Source: an uncultured Odoribacter sp. (GTDB lineage Bacteria > Bacteroidota > Bacteroidia > Bacteroidales > Marinifilaceae). Taken from it: a stretch of 64,000 bases of DNA. Where the stretch lies: NCBI GenBank assembly GCA_900541415.1, contig UQJP01000018.1:26435-90434 (forward strand), in the 5' to 3' direction. Position 1 is the stretch's first letter. Every line of letters begins with the position of its first letter. Under the pieces are notes generated by a model that ran no database searches, was not told the DNA's origin, and saw only the letters and a list, made by a program, of their open reading frames with translations. Made by a program: the position numbers and the translations under genes. This document shows positions 42,938 through 53,064 of this stretch, piece after piece.

Positions 42938-45900
42938 ATGTGTAAGTTTTTAAAAATATTAGGCATGTTATTGGTTATACCTATGTATTCCTGGGCACAG
43001 GAGGATATAACGATAATATGGAAAAATGATACCTCCTGGTATGTGAATCCTTCGTATGATGAGGTATATCATCCTAATTATAACGCTACATTTATTTTTC
43101 CGGAGTTTTCGGGTTCGATTTACCAAAGTTTCAAGGTTGAATGGGAAGACGGAATCATGTCCGGCGGGTATTTGACGGATAGGGAAAATACGGCCACTTA
43201 CCTTTATACCAAACCGGGTATTTTCGATTTGAAACTGATGTTGTATAAAGGCTTGGACGTTACGGGAGTCCCCGATACGGTGTTCCACAAGAAGATCATG
43301 AACCGGAATTTGGAAGTTTCTTTCCAGTTGTCCCCGGCAAAACCGTGGCGGTGTATGGAATGGGGGGGAGACTCGGTGAAACTGATCGTGAATAGCCACG
43401 ATAACCCTCCCGGAACGAAATATGAGATTGTTGTCAATAGCGACATTGAAAAATTCGAACCGTCCGGGGAAGCACTTTTCCTGAACACCTGGATCGACGA
43501 TCGGGCAGATTCAGCCTGGATTGTGGCTTTGAAGCCCACCGGAACGTATGGGGCGAGAGTGGGGATTAATTTGCTGTGGGAGCAAAATGGGGTGATTTTA
43601 AATACAACCCCTGCCAAATGGGAGATGTTTTATGCATTTAAGACTCCGAATCTCAGGGATATATATCATTTTGCAGATTCGTTGAAAGAAGACGAAGCAC
43701 CTGATAATTTTAAGATATGTACTTCAAATGAAGCCGGAGTGTTATGGCTGGATACGGCTATTCTGGCACAGTATCAATATCGCTTTATTTCCAATCCGCA
43801 GGTGACTCCACAGTATACCACCGTGAATAATAAATTGTTTTTCGACATCCAATATTTCTATACCGATGAATTGCCTGACGATGCTACTTCGTGGGAGATC
43901 GTGACAGAGGATGCGCGTTATGTAGACACCACCCGGACGATAAAGTTCAAGAAAGCCGGTTTTTATAAAATGAAGATAGAGGCTTACAATCGGTGCGGGT
44001 TCGATCCGAAGGACGATTCCAGGCTGTTGTTTATTGATTCGCTGTGGACAGATTCACTGAAAAACCTTCCGGACAAACGTTATTTTCAGGTTTTCGAGCA
44101 AGGAAAGGATCAGTTGGTGTGTCGTCAGGATTCGGTATGTACAGGCGGCGTAGCGGGTAAGGTTACGTTTGTCGACCGGAATATGCGGATGAGCTATGAT
44201 GCTCCTCCCACTTATGAGTTTACGGTGAAAAAAGTTACACCGGATGGGGAGGAGGAGGCTGCCTATACGATAGCCAAGAAGATTTATAAGAATGGAGCCG
44301 TATTAACGGGAAATATTGAAAATGCCGGGTGTGATTCGACAGAAATTATCCTGACGGTGAGTGATACGGGGGATTATGCTGTGAATATCAAGCGTTCGAA
44401 CGAGGTGTGTGATCCTATCACTCAGGATTTTAATGTTTTTGTGGGGGATGTTCCCGTGTCGGATAAAAGCAAAATAGAAGATAAGTTGTTTCTGGATTAT
44501 TTTTTTGAGTACAATACGGCGGGAGCTTTTTATCAAAGATGCGATACTTTCCGATATGCTCTACAAACGGATGTCTGGACTACGAATAACTATGCCGCCG
44601 ATTCGGTCTTTTTCTATTTTGAAAAAAGCAATGGTCATCGGGATACTGTGCTGAATTATGCAAACCCGGTTTATAAATTTGATACTGTCGGGAATACATG
44701 GAATTTTATCCGTACCCGGGCACACAATTATTGTGGTTGGGGAAATGAGGTTGCCGTAAAATTTTATACCCGTACCCGTCCGGACGTGAAGTTGTTGAGG
44801 GATTCTTTGCCGGGTAATGATTCGCTATGCCTGAAGTTTGATTATGACTATTATCTGGGAGGGACATTGCCTGAAAATTACAGTTTGTCTTATAAAGTGA
44901 GCAATCCGGCGTATGTGAACGGTGAATACCTCGCAGCGGGTGATAAAGTTGAATTCGAGAACTTTTCCGACGAACAGAAGAAATTGTCGGTAAATCATCA
45001 AAAGGTGGCTAAAACCTGGGAAGATCTGGTTATCTCGAATAAGGATATGGGAGGTTGCTATCAGGAATATAAAGATTCGGTATATGTAATCACAGCTCCA
45101 GACAATGTCTTATTTCGGGATAGTGTCCGTTATTGTGAAGGATTAAACAAGCTGTCTGTGGAGCAGTTGTTTGATCCGGCAAAAAAGCAATTTAAAAAGG
45201 CGGAATGGATATGGAATGCGGTAAACAAAAGCGAAGAGCTGTTTCCTGAATTCACTTATGGCTCTGATGTCGATACTTTGGTGTATAGGTTGTCTAATTC
45301 CGTAGGGTGCTATGTAGGCGGAGAATTGTTTTTCAAGCCTAAAACAGCCCCTAAATTAGAATTGCAGCCTACCTATATGGCTTGTCTGCCCGATACGATT
45401 CAGGATGTGAGGTTTAATTCGTATGTAAACCAATTCGACGGAGAGCCGAAAGCGGTTTTATCGATTTATCATACAACATTATCGGAGTCCACTTTGTTTT
45501 GCCGGGGAGAGAATTGTGAGAAATTGCCTTTAACCCCTTTTACTTCCGATACGTTGAGGTTGATTTATGTGCTGGAAAATGAGTCGGTGGATCAGCCGTT
45601 CCACACCGGATGCCGCCTGGAAGATACGGTGGATATTGCATTGTTCCGGTCTGAATTAAAGATCATGAAAAAAGACACTCTTCATTATGACTGGGCAAAC
45701 TATGATTTCCAGACGATGACTGGGTATATCGATACGGTAAATATTTTAGGGAATACTTTGAGGTGGAGACTGGAGCAGGGAACCGGAACATTTTCTCCCA
45801 ATGGGACAGACCGTTTGTATGGCGGGAAATATACCACCAGTGTGGACGATCGAAGAAGTGACGAGATCCGGTTTGTTTTATATGGGAAAACACCGTGCGG

Positions 45901-48900
45901 GCAAGAGCTGAACGATACGTTGGTAGTGGTTGTGGCACATGGTGAGTTGAAAGGGTATGCAGACACGATCTGTTCATCGGAAGAGTATCCGCTTTGGGCG
46001 AAAGTAAGCAGTAGTTTTGTCGATGAATCATCATTGACCTGGAAAATATGTTATCCTGACGATCCCTCTAAACAGGGGAGTTTATCCGCTACTGTGGGGA
46101 ACGATGTGAAATATACGCCCTATCCCGGCTCCGGTAGTTCCGATTCGGTGAGAATTTACGTAGAAGGCACTTTTGCAGAAGCTGCCGGATTTCAGGTGGG
46201 GGATACGATTATTTTGAGAGTAAACCCTGCTCCCCGGCTGACCGTGTCGAGCGATACGCTGATTGCCGATCATGGGGAAGTGAAGCTTTATAAGATTAGT
46301 GAAGAATGGTTTAAAACAGAGCATACGGGAAACCGGACGATAGCGGCTGTTATGGATTACAATAACGGGGCATTGGTGGAGGATTCCATTTATCGTTTTG
46401 ATAACCAGATTCCCGCTGACGGGGATAATCGTTATGCCGACGTGATTGTTTTTGTGGACGGATTACCCGGTTGCCCCCAAAGCAGACAGAATTTTACTTT
46501 TCTTGATTTTACGGCGGCTGATTTTAGTTTTAAGCGTCCTCTTGAGATGTGTGCGGGGGATGAGGTGGCTTTGGATACGATTTACAATCGGTTGAAGAAT
46601 TTTGACCGTTATACGTTTGGGCGATGGACCTTGGAAGGAGATGCTCCCCAGGGGACGTTCGACAGTGATTCGTCGCATTACACGGCTCCGCTTTCTTACG
46701 GGGACCGTACGCTGAAATTAGAAATATCGAAGGCTTATAAAACTTATAATGGACAGGTTTATTCCGGGGTATTGCCCGTGTTGCATGAGGTGGATGTGAT
46801 CGTACATCCTGAGCCTGTTCTGGTTTTAAGTCACCGGGAAGATACTTTGTGCCGTACGCAGGATCGATTGGACATTTCCAGGAGCTGGCTGACCGTTTCT
46901 CCGGAATTGTACCGGGATTCTCTTTTGCTGAACGGACAGCCGTTTAAAGCCGATACGGAATACCTGACCTCGGTGCAGGCCGGGGAACAGGATCGGGTGT
47001 TTTTCTCTGTAAATCAGGGTGGTTGTACGAAATGGAGAGAACAGGTGCAGGACACTTTGTTCCTTTACCGTTTGAGAAATATGGTTACGGGCGATTTTAG
47101 GATAGGCCCGGTGTGTGAAGCGGAGCAGCCTGTGCTGGATATTACCGCTCCGTTATATGCTTCGGAAGCGAAAGGTATTCGCTGGGTAGCTTCGGGGGGA
47201 TCGCTTACTTCAGATTTTCCTCCCAAGTTTGTGCCGGATCTGAACGGATCGGGAGAAGGGGTAATCACTTTATTTGTGAACGCTCCTTATGGTTGTGGGG
47301 AAGATTCATTAAGAAAAGATTTTAACATATCCCGAATGCCGGCGGTGGAGTTGGAAGCAGACACTGTTTGCCGGATTCCGGGATTGACGGTGGCCGTGGG
47401 GATAACGGCCGTTACTATGGATGGCAGGTCGGGAATCCGGAATGTGGATTGGTTCCGTAAAGGAGAGACGACACTTTTGGGAACGACGGCGGGAACGGCA
47501 GTGTTCGATTATACGGTAACCCGTCAGGATTCTGTGGCCGGAGGGATTGAGCTGGTGGCTAAGGTATGGGCGGAAACCCCTTGTGATAGTCGCTTTGTTT
47601 ACGATACGGTAAAGATTTATTTGCAAAGCAGACCCGAAATACAGCTCAGAAACGATGCGTTGCCTGTGTGTCAGGGAAATTTGATCGACCTTTCCGGGCA
47701 AGTCGAGATCGGAGGGGCTTCTGCCGTGCAATGGACGAAACTGCTCACAACAGCGGGAAGCCTTAACGGAGCGGAATATAATCCGGGAGAATATTGGGGA
47801 AATGCAGCATTTCAGGTAACGGCATCGGGTAAATATGGTTGCCCCCAGGCAGTGAAAGATATTACCGTTGCCGTAGGGTATGCGCCTCTACCTCAGGGAC
47901 AGGTGTTGTCTGTGCCTTTATGCCAGTCGGATACCGTGCATTTTAAAGCGACCACCCAGCCGGGAGTTTCTGCGGTTTATGAGTGGAATTTCGGAGATAA
48001 TACACCGCTCAAACAGGGGAGCGAAATGAAGCATGTTTATGCGAACGACGGAACGTTTCAGGTGGCTCTGACCGGAAAATACGGACAGTGTGAACGTCGG
48101 TTTACATGGCCTGTGACTATTAATGGTAAACCTTCAGCCCGTTTTACGCCCGATCCGCAGGTGAGTATCGGGAAACCGGTGGAGTTTGTCAGCGAATCCG
48201 TCCCGTCGGATGTGGAATGTAAATGGTATTTTGACAATGGTTCCAGATTGGGAAGTTCTTGCTTTCATACGTTTACCGGAGTGTCCGGCACGCGAAAAGT
48301 GTTGTTGGAGGTAACGACCATGCAGGGATGTCAGGACACGGTTTCGCATACCGTTGTCGCTGTGGAAAAACCGCTTGCCGATTTTACCTTGAAAGTAGAT
48401 TCTTGTGTGGGAACGGTGGAAATAGAGAATCATTCTACCCGAAATTTTGCAACCGTGCAATGGAATTTTGGAAACGGAACTTCGGTTTCGTCCGATTGGG
48501 AACCGCAGATGCAGCACTATGCCCGCGTTTATAGAGATACTGTCTATCAGGTTAAATTGAGGCTGGAAAATAGTGCCGGAGTGGATTCTTTGGTTTTACC
48601 CGTGAAGATTATTTCAAAATTGAAGGCCGGATTTGAAGTTTTGCCCGCTTCGGGAAATTGTAATAATCTGGAGAAGGAGTTGCATGTACAGGTGCAGGGG
48701 CAGGCTGACCAGGTGACTGTGTGGTGGGGTGATGGAGCTTATGAGGCATGGGATGCCGGAGTGGATGTGGGACTTCGGAAGCACCGTTACACGAACGATG
48801 CGACCACTGTGAAATATTTTCCAGTGGTGCTGGCTGCGGTGAACGGTTGTGAGCAAGATACGACGCAACCCGTTGCCGTGTCTGTCTATCCGCAAACGGT

Positions 48901-50758
48901 AAAAGCCAAGGTTGTATTGAACGATAGTTATCAGGACGAATGCTATGGCGCGGAAAGAGGTTTTGAAAATAAATCGTTCGGTTTTATCCCGGCGGGTTAT
49001 CGGTGTGAATGGGTATTTGAACATGCGGGAGATATTGTTACGGATAATCGTCCTCAGGTAACTCATGTTTTCGAAAAACCGGGATTATATCAGGTGAAAC
49101 TGAAAGTATATGATAATTGTAATGAAGATATAGATAGTGTGTCTGTCCGGGTACACGGGAATGACAGTCTGGATTTTGAGGTGGAGAAAGGAATTTATTG
49201 TTCCGGGCGGGAAGTGAAGATGGCTTTTGTACAAAAAGGCGATATGCCTTTTGGCGATTTCCGTTGGGAATTTTCAAACGGTACTACCCAAAGTGGTAAA
49301 GAAGTACTTGTTTCTTTTGCGGAAGCCGGGACGCAAACCGTTAAACTGACGGCAACGGCGGACGGTTGCCCGTCGGCCACGATGCCCCGGACAATCCTTG
49401 TTGAAAAAAGCCCGGAACCTTTGGTGGTGAAACCTGAAATTTTAAGTGGTTGCCAGCCTTTTGAGGTGGAATTCGAAGGGAAAAATGCAACGGGAGAAGA
49501 GGCCCGGATAATGTGGGATTTTAAAGATAATGCTTTTTCTGACCGTCCAAAGGTGACAAAGATTTTTGAAGCAGTCGGGACATATCCCGTGACGTTCCGT
49601 CTGACAACGGCTGCCGGATGTAGCGATTCAGCAATTATTCCGGTGCAGGTATTGCCTACTCCTCAGGCCGATCTGAAAGTTCGCAAAGACCTGTTCTGTA
49701 CGGAAAACGGAACGTTCCAGGTGAGTTGCCTCAATATCAGTCCTGAAAAAGAAGCCAGCGCGTTTGAGTGGAAACGGGGAAATGAGGTGGTTTCTATACA
49801 GTCGGATTCTGTGCGTCTGTCTGTAAACCAGGAGTTCGGAGATATTGAGATCATATTGAAAGCCACGCACAGGCTTTCCGGCTGTATAGCAGAGAAAAGG
49901 GATACGATTGTGTCGGCACCTCAGGTAAAAGCCGTGTTGTCATTGGACATGCAAAGTATATGCGAGGGAGTTCCCGTGCAGTTTACAGACAATTCTTCTC
50001 ATAGTGATCGTGTGGAATTGGATTTTGGAGATGGCATGATCACCAACGAAAGCAATGTTGCTTATACTTATGAAAAAGCAGGCGATTATCTGGTGACCCT
50101 GAAAGCAACTAACCGTCAGGGCTGTGCGGACTCATGGGAAGGGATGGTGAGAGTTCATCCCGTGCCGGACGCAAATTTCGGATGGACTAACGATTATTCG
50201 GTAACCGGGTTGCCGGAAGGATTGAATGTGCCGGAGAAAGCAAACGGTGGAATAAAGTTTACGAATCTTTCTTATTTGCCCGGTTCGGACGATACATTAA
50301 AATATCGTTGGGATTTTGGTGATGGCTCTGCAATAGGTATAGAAAAATCGCCGAGACATCTTTATCCCAATAATGGGAGTTATACGGTGACCCTGTATGC
50401 CAGCAGTAAAGCGGGTTGCCGGGACAGTGTGTCGGATGTGGTGTTTATTTCTGCAGTCAAGGGACTTTATATTCCTACGGCTTTCGCTCCTGCTGTGGCC
50501 GATGAAGGGGTAAACCGTTTTCTGCCGAAAGGAATCGGGTTGTATGAATATAAGATCAGGGTATATGATAATTGGGGAACTTGTGTGTGGTCATCGGATA
50601 AATTAACGGACGGACAGCCTGCCGATTGGTGGGATGGAACTTTTAACGGAACTCCTATGCAGGGCGGGTTATATAAATGGAAAGTGACGGCTTTGTTTAA
50701 AGACGGTACGGTGTGGGAAGACGGGGATCATTCGGGCTGGGTGCTGTTGATCCGGTAA
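42938..50758 (+). CDS. Giant PKD-repeat surface protein with T9SS type B sorting domain (SprB-like layout)
   Basis: This 2606-residue protein starts at ATG 42938 (a GTG two codons earlier is possible) with a Sec signal ending MYSWAQE. The first 1650 residues are repeated Ig-like/beta-sandwich units rich in D-T-x-x-F/Y and paired Cys, with no enzyme motif. From about residue 1680 there are roughly nine PKD-like modules (YEWNFGDN, VQWNFGNGT, FRWEFSNGT, IMWDFKDN, VELDFGDG, YRWDFGDG). Residues from about 2507 form the type B sorting domain: GLYIPTAFAP, IRVYDNWGTCVW, WWDGTFNG and QGGLYKWKV. A PorP/SprF gene follows at 56 bases, as in the sprB-sprF pair of gliding Flavobacteria. It is probably a surface filament or adhesin. 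Motility is not implied. Confidence 0.92.
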   Translation: MCKFLKILGMLLVIPMYSWAQEDITIIWKNDTSWYVNPSYDEVYHPNYNATFIFPEFSGSIYQSFKVEWEDGIMSGGYLTDRENTATYLYTKPGIFDLKLMLYKGLDVTGVPDTVFHKKIMNRNLEVSFQLSPAKPWRCMEWGGDSVKLIVNSHDNPPGTKYEIVVNSDIEKFEPSGEALFLNTWIDDRADSAWIVALKPTGTYGARVGINLLWEQNGVILNTTPAKWEMFYAFKTPNLRDIYHFADSLKEDEAPDNFKICTSNEAGVLWLDTAILAQYQYRFISNPQVTPQYTTVNNKLFFDIQYFYTDELPDDATSWEIVTEDARYVDTTRTIKFKKAGFYKMKIEAYNRCGFDPKDDSRLLFIDSLWTDSLKNLPDKRYFQVFEQGKDQLVCRQDSVCTGGVAGKVTFVDRNMRMSYDAPPTYEFTVKKVTPDGEEEAAYTIAKKIYKNGAVLTGNIENAGCDSTEIILTVSDTGDYAVNIKRSNEVCDPITQDFNVFVGDVPVSDKSKIEDKLFLDYFFEYNTAGAFYQRCDTFRYALQTDVWTTNNYAADSVFFYFEKSNGHRDTVLNYANPVYKFDTVGNTWNFIRTRAHNYCGWGNEVAVKFYTRTRPDVKLLRDSLPGNDSLCLKFDYDYYLGGTLPENYSLSYKVSNPAYVNGEYLAAGDKVEFENFSDEQKKLSVNHQKVAKTWEDLVISNKDMGGCYQEYKDSVYVITAPDNVLFRDSVRYCEGLNKLSVEQLFDPAKKQFKKAEWIWNAVNKSEELFPEFTYGSDVDTLVYRLSNSVGCYVGGELFFKPKTAPKLELQPTYMACLPDTIQDVRFNSYVNQFDGEPKAVLSIYHTTLSESTLFCRGENCEKLPLTPFTSDTLRLIYVLENESVDQPFHTGCRLEDTVDIALFRSELKIMKKDTLHYDWANYDFQTMTGYIDTVNILGNTLRWRLEQGTGTFSPNGTDRLYGGKYTTSVDDRRSDEIRFVLYGKTPCGQELNDTLVVVVAHGELKGYADTICSSEEYPLWAKVSSSFVDESSLTWKICYPDDPSKQGSLSATVGNDVKYTPYPGSGSSDSVRIYVEGTFAEAAGFQVGDTIILRVNPAPRLTVSSDTLIADHGEVKLYKISEEWFKTEHTGNRTIAAVMDYNNGALVEDSIYRFDNQIPADGDNRYADVIVFVDGLPGCPQSRQNFTFLDFTAADFSFKRPLEMCAGDEVALDTIYNRLKNFDRYTFGRWTLEGDAPQGTFDSDSSHYTAPLSYGDRTLKLEISKAYKTYNGQVYSGVLPVLHEVDVIVHPEPVLVLSHREDTLCRTQDRLDISRSWLTVSPELYRDSLLLNGQPFKADTEYLTSVQAGEQDRVFFSVNQGGCTKWREQVQDTLFLYRLRNMVTGDFRIGPVCEAEQPVLDITAPLYASEAKGIRWVASGGSLTSDFPPKFVPDLNGSGEGVITLFVNAPYGCGEDSLRKDFNISRMPAVELEADTVCRIPGLTVAVGITAVTMDGRSGIRNVDWFRKGETTLLGTTAGTAVFDYTVTRQDSVAGGIELVAKVWAETPCDSRFVYDTVKIYLQSRPEIQLRNDALPVCQGNLIDLSGQVEIGGASAVQWTKLLTTAGSLNGAEYNPGEYWGNAAFQVTASGKYGCPQAVKDITVAVGYAPLPQGQVLSVPLCQSDTVHFKATTQPGVSAVYEWNFGDNTPLKQGSEMKHVYANDGTFQVALTGKYGQCERRFTWPVTINGKPSARFTPDPQVSIGKPVEFVSESVPSDVECKWYFDNGSRLGSSCFHTFTGVSGTRKVLLEVTTMQGCQDTVSHTVVAVEKPLADFTLKVDSCVGTVEIENHSTRNFATVQWNFGNGTSVSSDWEPQMQHYARVYRDTVYQVKLRLENSAGVDSLVLPVKIISKLKAGFEVLPASGNCNNLEKELHVQVQGQADQVTVWWGDGAYEAWDAGVDVGLRKHRYTNDATTVKYFPVVLAAVNGCEQDTTQPVAVSVYPQTVKAKVVLNDSYQDECYGAERGFENKSFGFIPAGYRCEWVFEHAGDIVTDNRPQVTHVFEKPGLYQVKLKVYDNCNEDIDSVSVRVHGNDSLDFEVEKGIYCSGREVKMAFVQKGDMPFGDFRWEFSNGTTQSGKEVLVSFAEAGTQTVKLTATADGCPSATMPRTILVEKSPEPLVVKPEILSGCQPFEVEFEGKNATGEEARIMWDFKDNAFSDRPKVTKIFEAVGTYPVTFRLTTAAGCSDSAIIPVQVLPTPQADLKVRKDLFCTENGTFQVSCLNISPEKEASAFEWKRGNEVVSIQSDSVRLSVNQEFGDIEIILKATHRLSGCIAEKRDTIVSAPQVKAVLSLDMQSICEGVPVQFTDNSSHSDRVELDFGDGMITNESNVAYTYEKAGDYLVTLKATNRQGCADSWEGMVRVHPVPDANFGWTNDYSVTGLPEGLNVPEKANGGIKFTNLSYLPGSDDTLKYRWDFGDGSAIGIEKSPRHLYPNNGSYTVTLYASSKAGCRDSVSDVVFISAVKGLYIPTAFAPAVADEGVNRFLPKGIGLYEYKIRVYDNWGTCVWSSDKLTDGQPADWWDGTFNGTPMQGGLYKWKVTALFKDGTVWEDGDHSGWVLLIR

Positions 50759-50814
50759 GGAGGAAGAAGGTGCGGATAGGTATGGTTTGAAATATTTATT
50801 TTTAGGATTTTATA

Positions 50815-51789
50815 ATGAAAAAGTGGTGCATTAGTTTCATTTTGTTGTTGAGTGGTTTTGTCGGTAATGCTCAGAATGAACTGTTTTCCAGACAGTATTT
50901 TCTGAATAACTTCTTGGTGAATCCTGCTGTGGGAGGTGTGAACGATTATATGGATGCCCGTTTGTCGTATAGCAGGCAGTGGACAGCGATTGAAAACTCA
51001 CCGAGTTCCTTGCTGTTTACCTTTAATACGAATTTGGCAAAGGAAAAAGACCAGGTGTTGCGCTATTCTTACGCAGACCGGAAGTATAAAATAGGAAAGG
51101 GCGGAATTAGCCATAATTACCGCCGGATTAAACATGGTGTGGGTTTTAAGGCCACTTACGATAAAGTGAACGTATTTTCTTATACGGATCTTGCTTTAAG
51201 CTATGCCTGCCATGTGCCTTTGAATCCTTATCTTACCCTGTCGGCAGGAGTCGGTGCCGGAGTCTCTTTATCGTCGTTGCGGTTAGACGACCAGTATGTA
51301 GGCGATATGAACGACCCGCTTTTCCAGACCGGAAAAAGGAATGAGGTCACTCCATTGGTGGAAGCCGGATTATGGTTGTATTCTATGGGGCCCTATGTCG
51401 GAGCCTCTCTTTCACGCTATATGAAGGATCCTTATGACGAAGACGGGAAAACCCGTTACACCAATATTTATGCTACGGCGGGTTGGCAAATCTATTTCAG
51501 TGATTTTTCTTTTATACCGTCGGTGATGTACCGGAATAACGGGTACACCGGGAAAGGCCTCGATATAAATGCCATGTTGTGGTATGCAGATGTTGTGTGG
51601 GTGGGAGCTTCCCTGCGTAGTCTGGAAAATCCTTCGGTGCATATCGGGGTGTTGGTGAAGAACACATTTGAATTGAACTATTCTTATGATATAAATAAAA
51701 GGCATTGGGGGGCTTCCCATGAGGTGGGAATTGCATACCGGATATGGAGACGTGCAGACGACTGTAAGAATAGGTGGTATTTCAGATAA
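50815..51789 (+). CDS. PorP/SprF-family T9SS outer-membrane protein
   Basis: This 324-residue protein has a signal peptide (ending VGNAQ). The PorP/SprF hallmark follows at once: FSRQYFLNNFLVNPAVGG and YSRQWTAIENSPSSLLFTF. Amphipathic strands follow, as in a beta-barrel. In Flavobacterium, SprF-type proteins are needed to export or attach partner proteins carrying type B sorting domains. Its position between two giant type B substrates suggests that it serves one or both. It starts 56 bases after the PKD giant and ends 34 bases before the next gene. Confidence 0.92.
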   Translation: MKKWCISFILLLSGFVGNAQNELFSRQYFLNNFLVNPAVGGVNDYMDARLSYSRQWTAIENSPSSLLFTFNTNLAKEKDQVLRYSYADRKYKIGKGGISHNYRRIKHGVGFKATYDKVNVFSYTDLALSYACHVPLNPYLTLSAGVGAGVSLSSLRLDDQYVGDMNDPLFQTGKRNEVTPLVEAGLWLYSMGPYVGASLSRYMKDPYDEDGKTRYTNIYATAGWQIYFSDFSFIPSVMYRNNGYTGKGLDINAMLWYADVVWVGASLRSLENPSVHIGVLVKNTFELNYSYDINKRHWGASHEVGIAYRIWRRADDCKNRWYFR

Positions 51790-51823
51790 GGCTGTTTAAT
51801 CGTAAAATTAGGAGGAAAAGGCA

Positions 51824-53047
51824 ATGAAGCGTGTGCTATTTTTATTTTGTTTATTGTTTTTGACCACGGCATTATCGGCGCAGAAGGTGCTGTATGTATC
51901 GTCTAACGGTTCGGATACCTGGACCGGAAGCCGGACACAGCCATTCCAGACGGTTCATAAGGCATTGGAACAGTCCGGAGTGACAGAGGTGCGGGTGGCC
52001 GTGGGAAATTATAAAATATCGATTCACGAAAAGGGGGAAATCTATGTTCCTGCCGGAGTTGTGGTAAAAGGTGGATATAAGGAAAAAGCACCGCATGAAG
52101 TGCAGGATGCTTTGGTAGAAAACCGCGGTGTGGTTGCAGGACAGTCTGTTTTTCAGGGAGATTCTACTTGCCGGATTTTTGAAGTGGCGGGAGGATTGGA
52201 GCAGGTTACGGTAACGGGGGGGCGTGCAGAAGGAGGAAATGGTGGAGGTGTGTTTGTGAAAAGCGGCGGAGTGGTGAAAAACTGTATAATTTGGGGAAAC
52301 CAAGCTGCCGGAAAGGCTCCGAAGGTAGGCGATTTACTGATGAAAAACGGCGATTGCATGGATGTTTCTTTATTTACTTATGAGCAGAAAGACGATGTGG
52401 AAGGAGTTGTTTTTTGGGTAAATCCGCAGCGGGATGCCCCCAAAGGAGAAAGAGGGAGAGCGGTAGGAATTAAAACTGTTTCCGGCTTTTGGCTCAAACC
52501 GCCAGGTTATTTCGGAACTTCTCTTGTAGAAGTTAACGTCTCCTTTCCTGATTTTATGCCTTATGTTTCATCGCCGGCATCTGCTTTGACCGATGTGGAC
52601 GGAGATATTAATACCACAAAAATTTTAGCGGCTTCGGCTGATTTTGAATATCCGCTGGCGAAGACTTGCCGGGATTTGGGTAGCGACTGGTATTTACCGG
52701 CTATCGGAGAGGTTATGTATATCATGGCGGAGTGGAGTGTGGTGGATGATACGTTTGGGATTTTATGGGATAAGATACAAGTGGGATGTGGCGGAAGCAG
52801 AACATTTATGCAGAATTATTTCGGTTGTTCGTCTACCGATGCCGTTTTGTCCTGGAAAGAGACAAGTGTTCTTTTACATACAAAGACCGCTAATATCGTT
52901 TCGTCTTCATGTGTTACAAAATCGGAGGTATGGAGGTTAGGATCGTTTACGAATGCCTCCGTTTTGGAAATTTGGTCGTTATATGACAAATTGGGAAAAA
53001 AATATAGATTTACTACAGTACAATCTTTTTCAGTTCGTAAATTTTAA
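51824..53047 (+). CDS. Secreted beta-helix + lectin-fold protein, long form (copy 1 of the array)
   Basis: This 407-residue exported protein (signal ending ALSAQ) opens with VLYVSSNGSDTWTGSRTQPF, the start of a right-handed beta-helix of the DUF1565 type. It runs through PAGVVVKGGY and GGNGGGVFVKSGGVVKNCII. At about residue 165 it switches to a C-type-lectin/DUF1566-like domain: PKVGDLLM, VEGVVFWVNPQ, then DWYLPAIGEVMYI. It ends FSVRKF, where relatives end V-R-P-V-x-x-F. There is no T9SS tail and no catalytic motif. An AGGAGG sequence lies 9-14 bases before the ATG, unusual for this phylum. It is the first of four paralogous genes. Function is unknown; surface binding is inferred. Confidence 0.75.
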   Translation: MKRVLFLFCLLFLTTALSAQKVLYVSSNGSDTWTGSRTQPFQTVHKALEQSGVTEVRVAVGNYKISIHEKGEIYVPAGVVVKGGYKEKAPHEVQDALVENRGVVAGQSVFQGDSTCRIFEVAGGLEQVTVTGGRAEGGNGGGVFVKSGGVVKNCIIWGNQAAGKAPKVGDLLMKNGDCMDVSLFTYEQKDDVEGVVFWVNPQRDAPKGERGRAVGIKTVSGFWLKPPGYFGTSLVEVNVSFPDFMPYVSSPASALTDVDGDINTTKILAASADFEYPLAKTCRDLGSDWYLPAIGEVMYIMAEWSVVDDTFGILWDKIQVGCGGSRTFMQNYFGCSSTDAVLSWKETSVLLHTKTANIVSSSCVTKSEVWRLGSFTNASVLEIWSLYDKLGKKYRFTTVQSFSVRKF

Positions 53048-53064
53048 TTTTTATACAAAAACAG

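Noticed and set aside
50757..50764. AAGGAGG as ribosome binding site of the PorP/SprF gene
   Set aside because: It lies about 50 bases before the ATG, directly at the stop codon of the previous gene, too far to serve that start.
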